A DNA stretch of 64,000 nucleotides from Eucommia ulmoides (lineage: Eukaryota > Streptophyta > Magnoliopsida > Garryales > Eucommiaceae). Positions 56,436 through 64,000 of the stretch are shown piece after piece; position 1 is the stretch's first letter, and each line of letters begins with the position of its first letter. The DNA lies in assembly GCA_016647705.1 (NCBI GenBank), contig CM028326.1, positions 29,337,401-29,401,400 on the forward strand. Reading direction: 5' to 3'. The notes below the pieces were generated by a model. It saw only the letters and a program-made list of their open reading frames with translations, searched no databases and was not told the origin of the DNA. A program made the position numbers and the translations under genes.

Positions 56436-58545
56436 TGTTGATCCTAAGATTTTGATTAACAATTAAGTATTAATGTTTTGGTGGAACTAATGTTTAATTG
56501 AGTGCTTCAGAGATTTAAAGTTCTAATGATGAAGACGTCAAATTGAATTGATGCTAAAAGAAGATATCAAGATGATGAAGAGGAATTAAGAGTTTAAAGA
56601 AATTAGAGAAAACATCCCAGGTAAATCCTAACTCTTAATATCCCATTTAGGAACACACACGTGGCACAAAATGAATTTTATCTTTTATGTGTGTTTTGGT
56701 TAAGTGTAATTAATTACTCCTATGTGAATTGAAAAGAAATAATATTGAATGACTAAAATGAAATATAAGAATATAAGTGGAGCTTATTTAAGAGAGAAAA
56801 TGGATAAAGGGGTGATATCGTAAAAGAAAGTGAGTAAAAAACAAGATCAGAGAAAAGATCCAAAAGAGAGCAGTTGATTGAGGAGTCGACTGGACAGTGG
56901 TGGCTGAACTTTCTGAATCGAAGAGTCGACCGATAGGTCAACTGATGAAAATAACCAAACTCTTTGAATCGAAGAGTCGACCGATAGGTCGATTGGTAAA
57001 GTAGTACTAAACTCTTTAAATCTATGAGTCGACTGGGCAGTCGACCTATGCACGCCGCGGTGATGGTTTGGCTGCAAGCTGAATTGGGCAGTCGACTGGG
57101 TAGTCGACCGAATGCGCTGTTTTAGGATATGGTTTGATCCGAGATTATATCCAAAAGTAACCGTTTTTTGTTAGGATTTAAGAGAGATTTAAGCGATATT
57201 CTCTATATTTAAGATATGGTTCATATACTAATTAAATCTTTTTAATATGGTTCATTAAATATTAATATTTCTCAATTTGGTACTTGAAATATTTTCTATA
57301 CTTATTTATTTTGATTAAGAAAAACTTTGGGGGGGTTTAATTGAGAGATTCAAAAGATGTTTTTAAGTGAAATTGAACATAAATGAAGTCCTTATATTAT
57401 AAGGGGTCTATAAGAGCTTTTTATTGTCATGACACTTGTAAACTCGCCATTAGAAGGCTGATTACATGTTCCTTTAAATAGACCTGTGAATTTTATTAGA
57501 AGAAAAAATAATTTTAAGAGTTAATCATTCTATATCATTTTGAGAGAGGTTTTATAAGAGTCAGTATTTTTTGTTATTATGAGTTATTCTAAAAGTGATT
57601 ATGATAATCAATTGCGATCTATTCTTGTTGATACTGGATTTGAAGCTATATTGTTCTAATAATTATTTCTATGGATTCCAGGTGAGATCTTTCCATATTG
57701 TTTATTATTTATTATTTTATATTTTGAAAATTGATCTTAGAAATTATTTTTGATTTTTTGAAGAAAATATTATTTCAAACAATTTCTTGAATCTGATTAC
57801 GTGCTCCAATTTGCTACTCATATTCTTGTTAAAATCAGATTTCTGTATCTCACATATTTTTATCACTAGTTGGGATATTAATTGAGTTTTTATATATCTG
57901 GGGTGGTAGAAGCTCCAAGTGAGATTTACTACTTATCAATTTTTTATTGGTGAGTTGTGATGAGTTAAATATCATTGGGGATATTTAATCAAGAGTAGCT
58001 GGGTTTCAGTCTCTTCCTGTAAAGAGATTGAGGTATTAATTCTTCCTGAATCAAATTAGTGAGAGTGATTCATAAAGGTTCCATCCTTACCTACTAAAAG
58101 GATAGTTGGAGTGTTTGTGAGAGATTTTGATTCTTGAGCCTTAGTGTTAAAAAGAATTAGGTTATTCTTTAACCTGTAAAAAGTAGAGGTTCTTCCTTAG
58201 CTTGAGAAAAGAATATTGTAAACGTTGATTCTGAGCCTGTAAAAGAATCGGTGTGTGGGTTTGGTTCCTACCTTTAAAGAGATCTTGATTTTAGTGGGTG
58301 CTACCTTCGTGGAGCTCGGGGGACTGGATTAGCCAAGAGTAGCTTAGTGAACCAATATAAATCTTTTGTGTACTGTATTATTATTTTGCTACTTTTGTTG
58401 TTTGGGTGTACACTTAGATTGATCATATTATTCCACTGTGTTATAAAGATAATAATTAATTTAGGTTTAAAATTAATTATTTAATTTCTTAAGTTTTATT
58501 CTGATTATTTTTTAATTACCCAATTCACCCCCCTCTTGGGCATTG
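56436..58545 (+). mobile_element. Copia (SIRE/Maximus-like) LTR, plus orientation
   Basis: Starts TGTTGATCCTAAG and ends in the CAATTCACCCCCCTCTTGG region characteristic of these LTR ends, at about 58545. It is the same family as 8493-25108 and 28695-31162 but reads in the opposite direction. A GTCGAC cluster occupies 56865-57115. There is no matching GGTCG duplication on the right, so the right side seems to have been lost together with adjoining Athila sequence. Confidence 0.72.
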
Positions 58546-59323
58546 TCAAGCACACAGAACGCACATGAATGGACATTACCCTTGACCTCACAAACAACTA
58601 GGGGGTAATATCATCATCAGGTAATAGCCTAGATGAACGCAAAACTCAGCATGCAACAACATCAACACAAACATAAACACACTAAACAAACATGCAAACA
58701 ATAAACAATAAAACATACTAACATATTAACATACTACACATCACCCCCAAACTTAAAACAGACAGTGTCCATAATATCCCAATCATCAATCTCAATATTT
58801 AAAATAAAGCATGCTAATGAAGGAGGTTTAGAACACGTGCCGAATCAAGTCAGCAGTGGCGGATCTAATTTATTTTTGACTTGGGTTGCCTCCCAAGAAG
58901 TGCATGGTTTATTGTCCTCGGCCCAACATGGAGAAGTGCTCGTTAAAGAGCAGCTTTTGCCCATAATAAGTGTCGTACAACACCACATATGGGTCTTGAT
59001 TCAGTACGCCCTCAAGACTGGCGAGGTTCGGCAATATATGGCCTGAGCTTTCAACTCGACTCTTTGTCGGCTCATGTACTTGGTTGTCATGAATGAACGG
59101 AGCAAATGGCGGTGAAGGACAAGTGAGTCATATCGGATCCTCATATATGTGATCATCTGGGATTGACGGTGGTATCACAATGTGGATCTCTAATGGTGAA
59201 GAATCACAATTGTCAATCCATGCTTGGGTTCCCATCTCATTCGATTCATCGCTATTGAATTCACCCAAGCTCCTTCCGCTATTTTTTGGTTCCTCACGGT
59301 GGCTATTGCATGATATGGCTTGT
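58546..59323 (-). mobile_element. Athila 3' interior remnant
   Basis: On the minus strand the stretch contains GCACTTCTTGGGAGGCAACC and, further on, a sequence whose plus-strand form is CACCCCCAAACTTAAAACAG. Both are recurrent marks of the non-coding part downstream of pol in Athila elements. No intact protein. Confidence 0.55.
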
Positions 59324-61043
59324 TGGTAGCACGTGAAATGACACGCCGCTACTTACACTCGCAAGTATACGAGGTCTGAGTTTTAGTATAGTGTGATCGT
59401 TAAGATCGGGTTATCGTATCCACAGGGATTGTTGTCGTTACTATCGAATACCGCATTTGTTGTGACCTAAGTTTATCTAGGCGAAAAACAAATGTATTTA
59501 ATTAATTAAACTAATACTAATATATCCTAAATTAACTACACTATTATGTTAATATGTTTTAGGGTGAAGAATTGCATAGGGATTAACGTGTGTACAAATA
59601 CGTGTTCGATTCCAATTTAGTTACGTTTACGTTGTTCGACTTATTTGACAATCTCGGTACGTAAACTCCACCGCCACCTCTTCCGAGTGTAAGATGAGGG
59701 AATACATGATTTCGAGTCAACGGAGAAGTCCCCCTCAATGTCTTAATGACCCTAGGTCACGTGAGTCTCGCCCAGCGTTATTGATTGCACACAATCCAAC
59801 TCCTTCCCGTGTTATTGGATTGTCGCGTTGTATATACTCTATGGACAATCTCCGTTCTAAAACTCTCTCGCCACCTCTTTCGAGTGTAAGACGAGTGATA
59901 TAACGCAAGTTCGAGTCAACGAAGAGGTCCCCCTCAATGTCTTTACGACCCTAGGTAGCGTGTGTCTAGCCCCATGTCATCGATTGTCTATGATTCAAAC
60001 CCCGACCGGGTTATAGAATCTTGGCGTTTGTTTATCCTAATCCGAATCCGGGATTTTGGCAAAACCCTGTATTCTCCATTTATCAATCCAAGCATAATAA
60101 ACAAACAATACAATAAATATAATCAAACTATGAAGAACAATCATAAACAAAACACCGAAATCATCCAAACAACGTATTTATAAATTATATGTTAATCCCT
60201 ACTACAATCCATATTTAACTCGGGGCCATAGCCGCATATATAAGAAAATAATGAGCTAAACATTCTCACATACTCCTAAGATAAAGAAATAAGGAAAAAC
60301 GATCGAAGAACTTAGCCTCGTTCGAAGATAAACCGCTAAGAACGCTCAACAATCGATTCGCCGTCTTCTCCACTTCGGGATGCGAGCTCCACACCTAAAA
60401 TTCCTAACCCTTGGCTTAAATATAGCCTAAGGGGCTAAAAAATACAAGATATGGAAGAGAGTTCCGGCCAAGGGGGAGGAGATGGGATATTTATAGCAAA
60501 AATATCCTAAAACTATCTCAAGACTATGCAGGGAAAATCTACCTAGGCGGTGGAAATTGCGCCTAGGTGGAGTAAGGTCAGTTTGGTCTGATCGCCTAGG
60601 CGGTGAAGTAGGTGGTGGACTGGGAGAACATTCTGTTGGATTTTCGCCTAGGCAGTAGAATTTCGGCCTAGGCGAGCGGCTGTTAGTAGCCCATCTACGT
60701 CCTCTGCTGGATTTCCTCCTAGGCGATAGAATCTTCACCTAGGCGGTCGTCCGTTAGTAACATTTTACTCTTCTCTACATTTTCACCGCTTAGGCGGTGG
60801 TCTAGACGCCTAAGTGGTAGGCCTGTTTCATCTTTTAGCCTCCGAGCTTGTTTATCCACCGTAACTTCGAACCGCTTTGGTTCGATCTCATCATTTTAAC
60901 TCCAGTTTCCTATCTTTTTGCCCCACACACCTGAGTTATACAAAAAGTATGAAAACTAATTAAAACATAATAAAATACTATATAAACATATTCGAAAACT
61001 AACAAATTCGGATTGGAAATAGATAGGTTTTTCACACCTATCA
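59324..61043 (-). mobile_element. Solo LTR, Athila-type gypsy
   Basis: A 1720-base LTR reads on the minus strand from TGATAGGTGTGAAAAAC to CGTGCTACCA, with a perfect CTTGT duplication (59319-59323, 61044-61048). A palindrome cluster built on CCGCCTAGGCGG lies at 60540-60830. It is followed in the direction of transcription by GCTATAAATATCCC (about 60498-60485). The TCTTCCGAGTGTAAGA block is duplicated at about 59650-59770 and 59840-59960. Confidence 0.88.
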
Positions 61044-61048
61044 CTTGT

Positions 61049-61697
61049 GTATCTCTAAGAGCCACCGTGTCTGACTCAGCCTTAACATAGCAGATAAGCT
61101 GACCAATTTACGTCTGAAGAAACGTTATGGTCTCATCAATTTTGGTGCAGACCGTCTCAATATTATCAAGACGATCCTCATGCTCATTGAGTTGATCATT
61201 CGTTCCCCTCCAAAAAGCATGAGTCTCCCCCACAATAGTGGCAAACACTTTTTCTAGTGCAAAGGAAGACTCTACATCTTAGACCGGGGTGTCAATCCAT
61301 AGTGCCGTAGTATTGAAACAATCCCCCATGCTTTGGTGACTTGGTGAATAATTCCAACTGTGACAAACAAAGGCCACCAATTCCTCCCACCCACATTCTG
61401 GTTGTGACTTGTAACCCGTCGAGGAAATTCAGAAGTTGACACTCCCTCGGGAAACCATGATTCGGGAATCAGAATAGCAATTCCTTGTATCGATCCCAAG
61501 TATAATAAAACAACTTAGAATCCCATTGAAAGAAATGCATAAGCACTTGTTAATCTAACATCGTCAAGTATTCTACATGAAAAACAAAAAACTACAAACA
61601 AAAAATTATAAACAAAATAAATGCCTAAATTAAAATTAAGTTACTCACAATATGAACAACAATCTAATAACCAATCTCCGGCAATGGTGCCAAGAAC
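61049..61697 (-). mobile_element. Primer-binding site and gag remnant of the short Athila relative
   Basis: Just inside the 61698 LTR is the Athila primer-binding site. Further along the minus strand a segment reads NEHEDRLDNIETVCTKIDET, the coiled Gag C-terminal region of Athila. Only fragments remain. Confidence 0.6.
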
Positions 61698-63235
61698 TAG
61701 GTAGCGCGTGAATACGTTGCTACTTTCACTGCAAGTGTATGAGTCATATTTTAGTAGAGTAGGAAGAGTAAGGGTTATCGTATCCACAGGAATTGGTGTA
61801 GATTATCGTTGAGTACCGTAATTTTCATAATCTAACTTTATTTAGGCGATAAAAATGTAGTTTTTATAATAAAATATACTAATACTAAGTTAATTAAACT
61901 AATTATACTATTATACTAGTATGATGTTTAACGGAAATTATTGCCTAGAGATTAACTTCGTCCACTTAAACGTGTTTGTTCCAATCTAATTTACATTAAC
62001 GACGTTCATCCTATCCAATAATCTCGGTATCGAAATCTCATTCACTACTTCTCCCGAGTGTAAAGTGAATGAATATGTGACTTTGCGTCCCTCTCAAGCA
62101 TTTATACGATACTTGGTCACATGAGTCTTGCCCCAACATCACGGATTGCACACTTTCTAACTCCCTCCTGAGTTATTAGATTATCGTGTTGTATTTAAAC
62201 CCTAGTCCAAATCCGTGGTTACCTCTCCTGAGTGTTAAACTCCGTATTCTCAGTATATCATAACAAGCATATAAACATGGCAAAATGGTAAACACAATCG
62301 GATAAACACGAACAACCATTAACAAAACATAGATTTTATATAAACAACGTTTTCATGGAGTCAATCGCTCCCTAGACAATATATGTTTAGCTATACATGG
62401 ACCTAACCAAATATACATCTAGAAATGAGCTAAACATATACAAACATTCAACCAAATCTAAGAGAAAAAGAGAAAAACGCGAAAACTAGCCATTATCCGA
62501 AGATCCTTCGCTAAAATCGCTCCGAGAACTCTTCCTCCTTCGCGTTGTGATCTTCTATTGGTCGAATAGCCTTGGAGCTCTTAAGACTCCCGAAAACATC
62601 CACCTCGTGTTTGGTGAGAAAGAGGCGATATTTATAGGATTATAAATATATCAAAATATCCTAAAAATATCTTAACTATCTGTAGAGTGACCATTGTAGT
62701 GGTGGGTTCACTGCTGCAGTGGTGGGGATGGCGATAGGCTACTTTTTGATTGAGCACTGCAATGGTGGGCGATTAGAAACTTAGGGAACTCTTTGTATTT
62801 TGACCGCTGGAACTGTGGGTTCACTGTTGCAGCGGTGGGGAGTTTAGCCAACTCTCTACATTTTTACCTCTGTAGCGGTGGATGCAAATTTTTGAACTTT
62901 GTCTTTTTTCTCTTTTCTCACTGTTCTTCCACTGTTCTTGCTCTGATATGATTGTTTAAAGACCCACCGCTGCAGCGGTGGGGAGTTCAACCAACTCTTT
63001 GTATTTTCATCGTTATAGCGGTAGATGCAGGCTTCTGAACTTCGTCTTTTTGCTCTTTTCCCACTGTTCTTACTCTGATATGATTGTTTAAAGACCGTTT
63101 TCATCCTTTTTCGACCCAAACACCTAATTTGTAATAGGAAGAATAAAAACGTATTAAAACATAAAAAAACGCTATAAAAATACTCGAAAACTACCAAAAT
63201 TGGCTTGGGAATAAATAGATAAATGACACCTATCA
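61698..63235 (-). repeat. 5' LTR of the short Athila relative
   Basis: A 1.54 kb LTR reads on the minus strand from TGATAGGTGTCATTTATC to the CGCGCTACC end. A cluster built on CCACCGCTGCAGCGGTGG occupies 62690-63025, and two TATA-like ATAAATATC/TATAAAT sequences lie at about 62630-62655. Confidence 0.85.
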
Positions 63236-63240
63236 GTGAT

Positions 63241-64000
63241 CTAGGGTTAGTTTTTGTGAAGAAAAACTTTGTTTTGTGGTGGATTGATTGTGGGGTTGAA
63301 TTTTTGGTTGATAATCTTGTGGATCTTGTGTTCCCATTCTTGAGACCATTTGGGGATTTCTTTTGTTGTTGAGATTGTGATTAAAAGTTTGAATTGTGAA
63401 GACCACATTGTGATTAGTGAAGGGTTTTTGGTGTGTTGATTCGAAGAAAAATCATGCTGAAGAAATCCGTTACGAAACGATAAAAGAATGAGGGATCCGG
63501 TTCACAAACTAGCGATCCCACCTCGGATTACGATTCAAGTCGCTCCATTTCGAAACAAGCTGAGCAACATTTCAAAAGGTTTGAGAAAAAAAGAAATTGC
63601 ATTCGTTAATATGGCTTCACTGATATTTATGATCTTCCGGACGAAATTGTGGATGTGGTAAGAGATAGAGCTTAGAAGCGCTTCTGTAGGCAACTGGGCC
63701 CAAGTGACGTCACCTTGGTTTGTAAATTCTTCACAAACGCCGTAGAATATGATAACCACATGACCATAGTCCAGAATCATGTGGTTAAATTTGACATTGA
63801 AACGATCAACGAATACCTAAGGTTGCCTACTGATGAGTCCGATGAAGATTCGGATGAGGATGTGACGAAAGAGGATCTAGAAATGGTTATCAAGATGATA
63901 TGTTCCGGCAATGTGCGTTGGGTACCAACGAGGAATGATCTATCTATTTTCCCATCCAAGTACTTGAACAAATTCTTGAAAATCTGGTTCTACTTTATCT
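63241..64000 (+). pseudogene. Athila env-like (second ORF) region, partial fossil
   Basis: The plus strand resumes the large Athila element after the GTGAT duplication. From about 63715 it reads FFTNAVEYDNHMTIVQNHVV and KFDIETINEYLRLPTDES, matching the plant-transposon protein domain found in the second ORF of Athila elements. An acidic stretch (DESDEDSDED) follows. The region continues past the window and is broken. Confidence 0.65.

Larger units (their letters stand above)
55555..63235 (-). mobile_element. Short Athila relative on the minus strand, itself carrying two LTR insertions
   Basis: LTRs of one subfamily lie at 55555-56435 (partial) and 61698-63235, with a perfect GTGAT duplication outside them (55550-55554, 63236-63240). 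The primer-binding site (minus strand TTGGCACCATTGCCGGAG, about 61695-61678) adjoins the right LTR, so the element reads right to left. Only about 1.4 kb of its own interior is present. A copia LTR (56436-58545) and a solo Athila LTR (59324-61043) lie within it. The two LTRs differ by about 8%, making it older than the Ogre and chromovirus. Defective. Confidence 0.82.
38822..64000 (+). mobile_element. Large Athila-lineage Ty3/gypsy element, decayed, runs off the right edge
   Basis: Parts in order: 5' LTR (38822-40142), primer-binding site, gag, protease, RT-RNase H, integrase, a promoter-like spacer, and an env-like region at 63241-64000. A chromovirus (45259-54469) splits its integrase region and a minus-strand Athila relative (55555-63235) splits the spacer before the env-like region. 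Gag and Pol sequences match the Athila lineage (QANNFELKPALINVVQQNQY in Gag). The copy is broken many times and its 3' LTR lies outside the window, so its age cannot be read from its LTRs. It must predate both inserts. Confidence 0.88.

Overview
This is a nuclear window from a flowering plant, almost certainly a eudicot. The only host gene I can name is the 5' end of DXR, which encodes the plastid MEP-pathway reductoisomerase. It lies on the minus strand at the left edge, with exons 1 and 2 and the intron between them; the remaining exons lie beyond base 1. Its N-terminus ([13 protein letters not shown], then a [10 protein letters not shown] stretch and GSTGSIGTQ) is typical of eudicot DXR. 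The rest is AT-rich intergenic DNA that is mostly nested LTR retrotransposons.

Layout. 1-1.56 kb: DXR start and its upstream region. 1.6-8.2 kb: AT-rich DNA with small DNA-transposon relics, including a hAT-like element at 3687-4410, and short local duplications. 8.24-25.1 kb: a minus-strand Ty1/copia (SIRE/Maximus-like) 5' LTR with primer-binding site and a gag-start remnant, split by a young Ty3/gypsy Ogre/Tat element (10217-24693, 14.5 kb, both LTRs, TSD AACTC). 25.1-28.3 kb: a second copia LTR remnant split by a solo Athila-type LTR (TSD TTAAC). 28.7-31.2 kb: a solo copia LTR. 31.2-36.9 kb: the least LTR-filled stretch, with a Helitron-type 3' terminus and two unrecognised exon-like pieces. 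36.94-38.55 kb: a solo Athila-type LTR (TSD ATGAG).

From 38.8 kb to beyond the right edge lies one large decayed Athila element on the plus strand (LTR, gag, protease, RT-RNase H, integrase, env-like region). It is split by two later arrivals. One is a Tekay/Del-like chromovirus (45259-54469, TSD CTACA). The other is a short minus-strand Athila relative (55555-63235, TSD GTGAT), which itself holds a copia LTR and another solo Athila LTR (TSD CTTGT). The order of insertion can be read from the nesting. By rough LTR comparison the Ogre (about 2% LTR divergence) and chromovirus (about 3%) are recent and the inner Athila relative (about 8%) is older.

The most interesting unexplained pattern is in the LTR promoters. 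Copia, Athila and Ogre LTRs each carry a cluster of short perfect or near-perfect palindromes just upstream of a TATA-like box. Within the Athila family the palindrome sequence is different in every copy although its place is the same. The two LTRs of the single young Ogre already differ by gain or loss of whole palindrome units. No rRNA, tRNA or CRISPR features were seen.
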